DNA from: Euperipatoides rowelli | Lineage: Eukaryota > Onychophora > Udeonychophora > Euonychophora > Peripatopsidae | Direction: 5' to 3' (one strand) | Assembly (NCBI GenBank): GCA_003024985.2 | Contig: PXIH01S0006905.1 | Length of the DNA stretch: 10,962 nucleotides | Shown: positions 1-6,680 of the stretch, one piece after another | Position numbering within the stretch: position 1 is the first letter of the stretch | How the letters are laid out: each line of letters starts with the position of its first letter | The notes under the pieces: model-generated | Told to the model about the DNA's origin: nothing | Database searches by the model: none | The model's input: only the letters and a program-made list of their open reading frames with translations | Made by a program: the position numbers and the translations under genes

Positions 1-224
1 TTTTAAAGAGGGTGTCAAAAATCAGCTCAGCCCCGGGTACCAAACAGTCATGCTACGCCTCTGCGATCATGGTCATCATTATTGTGAAAACTGGCATTTT
101 TTATTGTCCCCCCACCCCCAATTTTTACACTATTTATAATTATATTTGTTTTGAGTTCTTCTGCAATAAAAAAACAATTCGAAGCCAAACAATAATTCAG
201 CTAAATATTTCCTGCATATGACTG

Positions 225-335
225 TTGTGACATCACATTTTTGCTTAGATCCCCTTCTCTCTTTCACAAAGTGTCTGTACTTCCTTATACCACCCCCTCC
301 CTTAAACTTGTGAAACGTAATTTATGAACAGCCCC
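225..335 (+). repeat. Dispersed pyrimidine-rich repeat, copy A
   Basis: The left end is TTGTGACATCACATTTT (225-241). A C/T-rich middle follows, and the right end reads roughly GTGAAACGTAATTTATGAACAGCCCC. The same 17-base left end recurs exactly at 5917-5933 with a related right end, and a reversed related copy lies at 5501-5620. The three copies are diverged, so this is an old interspersed family. The 224 bases before it hold a CCCGGGTACC-containing stretch and a C6/C5 tract that may belong to the same insertion, but this could not be shown. No coding capacity is credible here. The class (SINE, MITE or LINE tail) is unknown. Confidence 0.6.
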
Positions 336-336
336 A

Positions 337-707
337 GTTCAAAATATTTTTTTTAATATAACTGCAGTACATTGTGAAATTAAAAGTATTATTTTAATTT
401 TTTTTCTTGATTGAGCTGCTTTTCAAATAGGCTTTGAGTTCAAACCCAAGTTACAGTAATATAATTTCTAAACACTAAACCGATGTAAGTTTTTGTTTAC
501 TGCTAATTGTTGCAATAACTATATTTATAAAATAAGGATCTGAATAAATTAATGTAATGATATAATCACAAATTGGCATTTTTATTGTTGATTTATTTCA
601 GTTAAAAATTTTTGTGAGCAAACAAAGGAAATAATGATAATCTGGGTAACATTTTCCCCATTAAATTAAGACTTATATTTAATCAAAATGACCAGTAATG
701 GACTGAG
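337..707. other. AT-rich stretch, nothing recognised
   Basis: A- and T-rich sequence with several T and A runs. No splice-bounded coding segment, RNA gene or clear repeat boundary was seen on either strand. Confidence 0.6.
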
Positions 708-1067
708 TCACCAGGAAATCAGGAATTTCCTGATAGAAAATATGTTCACCAACCCCCCCTTATGTGTTGTGTTGAACCGTCCTTTCTTCCCAAGGGCTGG
801 TAAATGGGTATATTTCCCAGGCTGATTTAATGAACCATTCCACCCCTGAAAATGACCAATCATATAACATATCGATGCTAGTGGCAGCTTAAACCCTGTT
901 ATAAGAACAAAATGTAGGCTACATAGGCCTATAGGACCAGTATTAAAGCTATATTTAGATATTAGTAAAAAATTTGGAGCCACCAATATTATACATTTTA
1001 ATTTAAAAAACAAACAAGAAAGAGGGGGCGCATATTTCTCAGTAAGTAGGTTACTATCAAAGTACAT
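708..1067 (-). repeat. Possible degenerate interspersed repeat, unclassified
   Basis: This block is less AT-rich than its surroundings. It is open on the minus strand for about 119 codons, but the translation shows no domain I recognise. It contains the near-palindrome AGGAAATCAGGAATTTCCT (713-731), a TAGGCCTA palindrome near 924-931, and a GAGGGGGCGC stretch at 1022-1031. These features are common in old animal repeats. No second copy was found in this window, so the repeat call is an inference from composition. A decayed coding fragment is the alternative. Confidence 0.25.
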
Positions 1068-1221
1068 ATAGTACCACCAAAATTATATAATAATTTATAT
1101 TTAAACAAGTTGTGTTATACTGAACATATTGTTTAAATTATTTCAAATGTCTCCTCATCAATTAAAAGAAGAAAAAAAGGAATATATGCAGATGTTTATT
1201 TTTTTTTAAAGATCGTTGGGC

Positions 1222-1594
1222 CAGATTCCGTTATTTGCCCACCAAAATAATAACGTAAGGAGTCGCCAACAACTAAAATGTAGTAGTGTGTGGAATTAGT
1301 ATTTTCTCTTGCCGATTTTAGTAGCCTATATTTTCTTTACAGTTCTAACCTTATTGTAACCCTGAACCCTTATTTAGAGATGAAATATTCTTTTGCGGAG
1401 CGTCAATCTAGATAATACTACCGTCAGCCATATTGATGAACAGATAACGAAATCTGACTCAGTCCTAACCTTACCATAACCCTGAATCCTAGGATAATCT
1501 AGAGGTAAAATAGCGTAATCTTTTGCTGAGCGCCGGTTTTGATAATTTTAACTTATGTCCGTCAATCATATTGGTGGGCAGATAACGGAATTTG
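1222..1594. repeat. Element with inverted-repeat ends and duplicated core
   Basis: The left end (about 1222-1249, containing ATTCCGTTATTTGCCCACCA) is the reverse complement, with few mismatches, of the right end (about 1566-1594, containing TGGTGGGCAGATAACGGAAT). A third, more diverged copy of the right end lies at about 1433-1458. The interior is a tandem duplication: 1341-1458 and 1462-1594 both begin with TCTAACCTTA-like sequence, continue through ACCCTGAA and TTTTGCNGAGCG, and finish with the ATAACG end. This layout fits a small non-autonomous DNA element (MITE-like) with an internal duplication. No target-site duplication was found, so the exact limits and superfamily are open. Confidence 0.55.
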
Positions 1595-1934
1595 ACAAAC
1601 AAAGGAACAAAGGCCTTATGGTCATTTAAGAATTTTAAGTGCTACCTTATTTATCAAGACCTAAACCTTTCCCAAACACTCTACAAATCATTTGGGGTGC
1701 TGTTGTTAGTCGGCAACAGTTAATACAGAGCACTGCATGTACTGTATACTTGAGGTTTAAATTCATTTTTTTTTTTAACAGGGATTTATAAGTTTGAGTT
1801 ACAATATGTCATGGGAAGGTGTGGGGTGGGGGATAATATTGTAAAATTTTATATTAAAAAAAAAAAAAGCAATCGGTGGCATTATCAACAATTTAATGCC
1901 TTTTTTAAAAAATATCCAAATTTGTAAAACATAA

Positions 1935-1947
1935 CCCCCCCCCCCCC
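1935..1947. repeat. C13 homopolymer
   Basis: Thirteen consecutive C residues follow ACATAA. The complementary strand is G13, which can form G-quadruplex-like structures. Other C tracts lie at 4322-4337 (C16) and 5168-5181 (C8, T, C5). Such tracts tend to be unstable in length and unreliable in sequencing. Confidence 0.9.
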
Positions 1948-1955
1948 ATCTCCGT

Positions 1956-1986
1956 TAATTTATTTATTTTAAAAATAAATAAATTA
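1956..1986. repeat. Perfect AT palindrome (15-base arms)
   Basis: The left arm 1956-1970 reads TAATTTATTTATTTT. The right arm 1972-1986 is its exact reverse complement, with a single A between them. It sits 8 bases after the C13 tract. It could extrude as a hairpin. No function is implied. Confidence 0.85.
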
Positions 1987-3093
1987 TGAAACAATATTAT
2001 TTATCAAACATTGTCAAAATAGAATTAATATTCCATTGAATTTATTTATAATTAGTTTCTCGGAAGATTTCTGTAGCATTATTGAAATTATTGATGTAGT
2101 AAAAATAATTTAATTAAATATATCAATATTTACTTTTTTCTTTTAAACTTTTTGGATAATCATTAAAAAAAATGTCTAATTCAAATTTATGTTTATGATT
2201 TGAATAAATTGAATTTATTACAATACTTTCTTAAAAAACAAATGAAATATAATATTATGCAGCGTGTTTTTTTTAATAAAAGTATTACTTCTCATCATAA
2301 TTATTCCTTGTTATTTGTCTTATGGATTAATCATCTTGATAATGTTTATGTTTAGTTGTTAAAACATAAACCTAATTACTTAACGGTCAATATACAATAC
2401 CAGGTTTCTTACTAATTTTATTAAATGACTAAATATATATTTTTTTCTTGTTTTATTACTTTTACCTCAATCATTCATTTCACTGTATATTTTTTTTAAA
2501 ACATAAATCTGGTAAGTTAAATAAATAAATAATAGTAATTTGATTTAAATAAACACATGAAATTTATGGTTGTTATAGGAATAATGTTTCGTTATCAGCT
2601 GAAGTTTAAAAGATAAAAAAAAATCTTTAGGAGACCAAAAAAAAAAAAATAATCGTAAGAAAAGCTTGTGTTTAAAATTTAAATAAAAAATAATGGTAGA
2701 TGGCGTGTGGCGTGTGGCATTATTGCTTCCGTCAAGATCAGTATGATAAAAATTAAAAATAATTTATAATTATTAATTTATGAACTAGTCAAATTAAATC
2801 AGCTTTCGTTCCGGTTATTTTGTTTCGGTCAAGGGTTACCTACTCCTGGTATTATGAGTTTAACAGTAACCAACCGTGCTAAGGACAACACACTATGGCC
2901 CGCACCCAGTCGCACATAATCTGTACAGGACATAACATACAACAAATCACTAGACATTTGAGGAACACATAAGTTAAATATGTATGATGATGATAAATAA
3001 GTAGAGCATTTATGTATTCCACGTTGTGTGTTATTGCAATTCATTTATTTTCTTTACCCTTCGGCTCTTCCTTTTTGGTTATTCCTCTTTATT

Positions 3094-3173
3094 ATAACAA
3101 TTTAACGTAACTCATGAAACAAAAATCGTATCCACAAACCGTTTGCTGCAATTTATTTATCAAATTACTTTTT
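3094..3173 (+). repeat. Inverted repeat, left arm
   Basis: The core 3128-3163 (GTATCCACAAACCGTTTGCT onward) matches the reverse complement of 4052-4083 (ending CAGTTTGTGAATAC) with a few substitutions and a small indel. Weaker similarity runs outward through AACAATTTAACGTAA (3097-3111) against ATGTTAAATCGTTAT (4104-4118), and inward to a T/A homopolymer on both sides. About 860 bases separate the arms. Confidence 0.5.
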
Positions 3174-3201
3174 TTTTTTACATGTCGTAACGTTCACACA
3201 G

Positions 3202-3340
3202 GTTTCTAGATAGTCCTTTTATTGCATGCTGCACATCAATGCAAAATCAATTACATGTCGTGTATTGGACAGCATCTAATTTAGTACGGTACCTATGGCG
3301 TCGGTTATTTGAGTCTAAAGAACATTATGATTTGGTACAG
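3202..3340 (+). CDS. Candidate internal coding exon, unrecognised
   Basis: The segment is bounded by an acceptor (TTCACACAG, AG at 3200-3201) and a good donor (TACAG|GTTTAT, GT at 3341). The frame with codons at 3203, 3206 and so on is open from about 3190 to a TAA at 3362, past the donor. It contains an in-frame ATG at 3239 and the residues WTASNLVRYLWRRLFESKEH. The residue mix is balanced (W, Y, R, E, C and H are present), unlike the K/N/I/F/L-only translations typical of the surrounding noncoding DNA. It starts in phase 2 and ends in phase 0, which fits the candidate exon at 4430. I do not recognise the protein. A 41-codon ORF starting at 3239 is the alternative reading. Chance open runs of this length are expected here. 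Confidence 0.3.
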
Positions 3341-3575
3341 GTTTATCCTAAACCATGTCCTTAACATAATCGCCCCCCACCCCTCAAAAAAAAATCAAGT
3401 TGGATTATATTAGGTTGGGTGATGTTGAATGATGATGTTGATTTTTAGCTGGTAGTAAACTTTCAATCTCTGTATAATTTTTCATCCATGCATGGATTGT
3501 AGGTACATTTCATGTTCAATATTTGCTTTGGATTGTTACTGTAGATTTCATTTCAGCCAACCACAGAACCTGAGC

Positions 3576-3627
3576 CCCCACATCCTAATTAGGCCCCAGG
3601 ACCCCACATCCTAATTAGGCCCCGGGA
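3576..3627 (+). repeat. Two-copy 26-base tandem repeat
   Basis: Units 3576-3601 and 3602-3627 are nearly identical (CCCCACATCCTAATTAGGCC then CCAGGA or CCGGGA). Each contains the palindrome CCTAATTAGG, whose TAATTA core is the dimeric homeodomain-type site. This may be coincidental. Confidence 0.85.
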
Positions 3628-3681
3628 CTGTAAATCCAGTCAGTGTCCTTATATAGTTTTGATAAGCTTCTCATTGTTTAT

Positions 3682-3842
3682 GAAGATTGATAAGCTTTTT
3701 TTGGTTGTATGGACGTTTTGTTTATCTTTAACGGACTTGTGGGCTTCTTGGCTAGGCCTACAGGGTCTTGTGCNNGAAGATTTGATAAGCTTTTTTTTTG
3801 GTTGTATGGACATTTTGTTGACATTTTCTTGGCCTAAGCCAC
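3682..3842 (+). repeat. Two-copy tandem repeat, period 94, with N gap at the junction
   Basis: Unit 1 (3682-3775) and unit 2 (3776 to about 3842) both begin GAAGATT(T)GATAAGCTTTTTTT, followed by GGTTGTATGGAC and then a CTTGGC segment. The two N bases at 3774-3775 lie exactly at the junction, so the copy number in the real genome may be higher than two. Open frames on both strands here (3649-3864 minus, 3659-3958 plus) are products of the repeat and are not genes. Confidence 0.75.
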
Positions 3843-4020
3843 CCCTCTTGTTACCCTTGGTCATAACTATGAGTTTTTTTTATGGAGTTTCTTTATACAT
3901 GGTTACCCTGACCATAGGTCCCAGGACTACAGCCCCAGCCAACCCTCCTATGTGGTAGCCCTGCATAGTGCATATTGTGCTTTTTCTTATATGGACACCA
4001 TTTCATAAAAAATGCCATGT

Positions 4021-4030
4021 GGCGCCATCT
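4021..4030 (-). promoter_or_regulatory. CTCF-core-like site (AGATGGCGCC on the minus strand)
   Basis: GGCGCCATCT on the + strand reads AGATGGCGCC on the minus strand. This matches the AGATGGCGC core bound by CTCF in animals. The site abuts the right arm of an inverted repeat, so it may be part of that repeat. A second match lies at 10138-10147 in the opposite orientation. Ten bases alone are weak evidence. Confidence 0.25.
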
Positions 4031-4036
4031 ATTGAA

Positions 4037-4118
4037 AAAAAAAAATTTGAGTTGATAAACTGCAGCAAACAGTTTGTGAATACAAGTTATGTTAAACAAA
4101 TTATGTTAAATCGTTATC
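4037..4118 (-). repeat. Inverted repeat, right arm
   Basis: Partner of 3094-3173. The interval between the arms contains a candidate exon and both tandem repeats, so either the pair are two independent insertions of one family in opposite orientation, or the span 3094-4118 is a single element. Confidence 0.5.
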
Positions 4119-4212
4119 GTCAAGGTAATTCTTGGAAACCCGTATATTAATGCAGCCCAGAAATTGGTTACATTTACTATTTAAGAATTTCAATTAACTA
4201 AATAATAATAAA

Positions 4213-4275
4213 AGAAGCAACACTCATCTCAGAAGTCAGATAGCATTATCTCATCTTTGTGTTGCTAAAGCTTCT
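4213..4275 (+). other. Small hairpin
   Basis: AGCAACAC at 4216-4223 pairs exactly with GTGTTGCT at 4259-4266. AGAAGC and GCTTCT (4213-4218 and 4270-4275) offer an alternative outer pairing, and AGATA/TATCT (4238-4242 and 4247-4251) can close the inner loop. The size resembles a small hairpin RNA precursor, but the stem has large unpaired stretches, so I do not call a microRNA. Confidence 0.3.
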
Positions 4276-4321
4276 GATTTATTAGTGATCTTAAGAATTT
4301 TTTTTTTAGTTCACTCATGAT

Positions 4322-4337
4322 CCCCCCCCCCCCCCCC
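4322..4337. repeat. C16 homopolymer
   Basis: Sixteen C residues in a row, 92 bases before the candidate exon at 4430. Confidence 0.9.
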
Positions 4338-4429
4338 ACAAAACTAATCATGGCAACACAATTTAATTTTGACTATATCTCTGTGATTCACAATTTTTTT
4401 TACATTTTTTTTTTGTACAATTTTAAAAG

Positions 4430-4567
4430 ATCTTATTCAAAGAAAGTGCCTCCATAGAGAAAACTTATTCATTTGAGGGAAATTTGGCACCAGTTGGTAG
4501 AGTAAATAAGAGTGAAATATCTTTAGAGAGTTTCATGTTCCAAGGGGAACCATTCCTAGTTGGATGA
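4430..4567 (+). CDS. Candidate coding exon, unrecognised
   Basis: The frame starting ATC at 4430 is open to a TGA at 4565-4567 (45 codons). It follows an AG at 4428-4429 preceded by long T runs. Its translation is acidic and mixed, including SIEKTYSFEGNLAPVGRVNK and, later, ESFMFQGEPF, which is unlike translated intron. It begins in phase 0, matching the donor at 3341. The exit is unclear. AGA|GTAAAT at 4502 is in phase 0 and would fit the next exon at 4768, but the frame stays coding-like up to 4567; CTA|GTTGGA at 4559 is also phase 0 but a poor donor. Frame +1 continues as SWMMQERIECS to 4600, so a second frame break is possible. No family is recognised. Confidence 0.35.
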   Translation: MLFKESASIEKTYSFEGNLAPVGRVNKSEISLESFMFQGEPFLVG

Positions 4568-4767
4568 TGCAGGAAAGAATAGAATGTTCATAGTGACTAG
4601 TGACCTACTTAAAAAATTTGCACTTTGTTGATGTAAAATCCTATTATAAAAAGATGATTTAAACAATCCGGCTAGAAAAAGAGTTTTTTTTTTTTAAAAA
4701 AATATAAAAAAATATAGCATATGCTAAACTAATTTTTTTTTTTCTTCATTATCTTATTCTTCCCTAG

Positions 4768-5070
4768 TANAAGGCTTTTAAAATATTTGGTGCAGTCAAG
4801 TCTATTGATTTAGATGACAGATCTATTATATTGAATATAGATTTATTTATAAAAAGCCACAGGCTTCTATACAGAGTTATAAAAGAATTAGATTCAAAAG
4901 CTAGTAAAAAATACAAACATACTGTATATACTCAACAAAGCAGACAAAAAAAAAGTATTTGGTAAATTGAAATTAATAAGATTCAATATAAAGCAAATAA
5001 CTATTATGTTAAACCCAAGAAGTGAGGATCATTCAGTTAAAAATTCACCTTGAATGCTTAATATCAAAAG
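4768..5070 (+). CDS. Candidate coding exon with broken frame, unrecognised
   Basis: This is the best exon candidate. The acceptor is strong: a branch-like CTAAACTAAT, a T-rich tract, then TTCTTCCCTAG ending at 4767. The donor AAAAG|GTAAGT at 5071 is near perfect. The frame from 4768 is open for 65 codons to a TAA at 4963 and includes IFGAVKSIDLDDRSIILNID, then RLLYRVIKELDSKASKKYKH. The strand-turn-strand pattern of the first piece is like that of OB-fold or other beta-barrel proteins, which is a weak hint only. After an A9 run (4946-4954) the +1 frame continues as VFGKLKLIRFNIKQ up to a TGA at 5051, and a third frame (from 5013) gives VRIIQLKIHLECLISK up to the donor. Two single-base errors or mutations would explain this. 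The first codon, TAN, contains an unresolved base. It is either a real exon with sequencing errors or a pseudogene exon. Confidence 0.45.
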
Positions 5071-5257
5071 GTAAGTTATGTGTTCCAGAAATTTACTTTT
5101 CTACTAGTTATAAATGCATGTCTTATGTTTCCCTTTGCAAGATCTTTCTCCAAAGCCAAATCATTGACCCCCCCCTCCCCCATTGTCCTCTGGGCTGCAT
5201 TTCTTTTGTAAAATGTGACATTTTTAGTTTTGTTATTCCAATTGAACTATTTGTAAG

Positions 5258-5352
5258 TAAATATCAAGTCGCCTCTCAATGATCTTGTGAAGGGGACTGT
5301 ATTTGCATTTGTGCAATCTGCCTTTGATAGTACACCCACTACAATCCATTAA
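5258..5352 (+). CDS. Candidate terminal coding exon, unrecognised
   Basis: An AG at 5256-5257 precedes a frame open to TAA 5350-5352. It encodes NIKSPLNDLVKGTVFAFVQS followed by AFDSTPTTIH. If the upstream exon ends at 5070 in its third frame (TCA AAA G), the leftover G plus TA here makes one Val codon, so the phases agree. AATAAA signals follow 65 bases after the stop, as expected for a last exon. The pyrimidine tract before this acceptor is poor; a second AG at 5267-5268 would give a start at 5269. A donor-like G|GTAAAT lies at 5361, and a 12-codon open segment follows an acceptor at 5386, so it might instead be internal. Confidence 0.3.
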
Positions 5353-5416
5353 TCATTTTGGTAAATCTATGTGTTGTGTTATTTAGGAGTTTTATGTCTT
5401 TAGTATTTCTGGGTTA

Positions 5417-5434
5417 AATAAATAGAATAATAAA
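5417..5434 (+). terminator. Two AATAAA poly(A) signals
   Basis: AATAAA at 5417-5422 and again at 5429-5434. Such hexamers are frequent in AT-rich DNA. The position shortly after the stop at 5350-5352 is what makes these worth listing. Confidence 0.3.
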
Positions 5435-5500
5435 TATATTAAATAGAATAACTCTTTACCCTTGTGATTCCAAATGTCCACAAGGAAGTTAAATTATAAT

Positions 5501-5640
5501 GGGATTATCCATAAACTACTCACACAATTTTTTTCCTTTTTTGTGCATCTCTCCTTCATCACTACCTGTCACACAATTTATACCCCCTATATGGAATTAT
5601 GTCACAAATTGTTTTATGTCCCNNCCCCACCTCACCTTCC
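5501..5640 (-). repeat. Dispersed pyrimidine-rich repeat, copy B (inverted)
   Basis: GGGATTATCCATAAACTACT at 5501-5520 is the reverse complement of the right end of the family (compare GTAGTCTATGGATGAGCCC ending at 6007). A pyrimidine-rich interior follows with CACACAATTT and TGTCACAAATTG motifs. The two N bases at 5623-5624 fall inside its C-rich tail. The open frame 5474-5659 on this strand is a by-product. Confidence 0.45.
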
Positions 5641-5915
5641 ACAAAACAAAATGAATTAATGCAATGGAATTAGACAATTTATTACCTAATTGATTAAAAA
5701 AAAGATACATAGGTATATTAAAAACGTATTACTTATATATGAAATTTATTTTAATTTTTTTAATATATTTCTCTAAAATAAAGTAAAATGAAGATTCTTA
5801 ATTATTTTTTATTTATTTGAATAATGACTTGAAATGTCTGATCTTATGAGTTATGACGCACAGGTATTTAATTTACTGTAAACACATAATCATTTGTTGA
5901 TTTTTTTTTTAAATA

Positions 5916-6007
5916 ATTGTGACATCACATTTTAATCCCTCCCTTACCATCATCACATTTATTCTAACCTTCTCCCTCCCCTTCTCATGTAGTCTATGGA
6001 TGAGCCC
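5916..6007 (+). repeat. Dispersed pyrimidine-rich repeat, copy C
   Basis: It shares the exact 17-base start TTGTGACATCACATTTT with copy A, then a CCCTCCCTTACC and CTCCCTCCCC interior, and ends GTAGTCTATGGATGAGCCC. Copies B and C face each other about 300 bases apart. Confidence 0.6.
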
Positions 6008-6604
6008 AATGTGCCTATGAATCTGAAAATATTGTGTGTCACCATGTGAAGATTTTTGACGCTGCTGTTTGTAATGAGTATTGACTTGTCAATTTTTTTT
6101 TTTTTTTTTAAACTTTATTTTCTTTTTGGCTAAAATATTTTGTTGTTGATTTTATTTTTCATTTAGCAGTAGACTTAATCTTTGTATTTAATTATTTAGT
6201 TGAAAAATATAAATATTTTTATTTGAATGACCATGAAATGAAAGAGTTGCCTTTTTAAGAAAAACATGGAATAAATAAGTTTGTTGCATGGAATTTTTGA
6301 GTGGTCATTGCTATTTGCAAATACATATTTAATGTTATCGCTTGTGCATGTTATCTAAAAATAAAATTGTTCTATTTTTATTTCAAAACCTATAATACTT
6401 AATGCCACATAATAAAATTTAAAAAGATGAGAGGAAATGATAGCCAATGAAAGTGAGGCAAGCAAAATTAGAAACACATTGCCAAATGAATAAAATCTTA
6501 AGTTCTTATTTTAAAATTATTATGATCCTGTGCCAAACTGAGTTACAGAACAGCTGAAATAGCAGTGTATTATTTTTATTGCATGTGTCCGCTTTGTTAT
6601 ATAG
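6008..6604. other. AT-rich stretch, nothing recognised
   Basis: Intron-like sequence with T13 and similar runs. Short open frames on both strands have compositions expected by chance. Confidence 0.55.
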
Positions 6605-6680
6605 GATACTATTAACTCATAGAAGATCTGGACTACCGGCGAATGTCCGCATCTGTTTGGACGAGCAGCATTATTTTTAG
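6605..6680 (+). CDS. Weak exon candidate, unrecognised
   Basis: A 76-base island with four CpG dinucleotides in about 35 bases (ACCGGCGAATGTCCGCATCT onward), in DNA that otherwise has few. It is flanked by an acceptor-like GCTTTGTTATATAG (AG at 6603-6604) and a donor-like TTTAG|GTAATG at 6681. The frame from 6606 is open through THRRSGLPANVRICLDEQHY to a TAG at 6678-6680. If the acceptor is the later AG at 6621-6622, two other frames are also open, so the coding frame is not settled. The composition makes it stand out, but identity is unknown. Confidence 0.22.

Larger units (their letters stand above)
1600..2820. other. Very AT-rich intron-like or intergenic sequence
   Basis: About 1.2 kb of A/T-dominated sequence with many A and T runs. 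Apart from the C13 tract with adjacent hairpin (1935-1986) and a short GGCGTGT tandem at 2701-2718, I see no gene, RNA or repeat boundary. Confidence 0.6.

Noticed and set aside
12-221. Open frame of 69 codons on the + strand
   Set aside because: It lies in repeat-like and AT-rich sequence, has no domain, and such lengths are expected by chance.
1341-1500. Interstitial telomere array (CTAACC/ACCCTGAA units)
   Set aside because: Only a few degenerate units are present and they are part of the duplicated core of the 1222-1594 element.
2829-3044. Minus-strand open frame of 71 codons
   Set aside because: It overlaps the tRNA-like stretch, has no recognisable motif and no splice or promoter support.
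3893-4150. Overlapping open frames on both strands
   Set aside because: They run through an inverted-repeat arm and an A11 run. Neither has protein-like composition.
4213-4275. MicroRNA precursor
   Set aside because: The perfect stem is only 8 base pairs, with large internal loops and no convincing 22-base duplex.
4350-4457. ATG ORF of 35 codons beginning MATQFNFDYISVIHNFF
   Set aside because: After about 15 residues it becomes the translation of T runs (F/Y/L only) and overlaps the candidate exon at 4430 in another frame.
5022-5282. Open frame of 86 codons starting GTG at 5022
   Set aside because: Only its first part (to 5070) looks coding. The remainder continues past a consensus donor into pyrimidine-rich intron-like sequence.
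5998-6049. Open frame beginning SMDEPNVPMNLKILCVTM
   Set aside because: Its start is the conserved right end of repeat copy C (TCTATGGATGAGCCC), so the apparent coding is repeat-derived.
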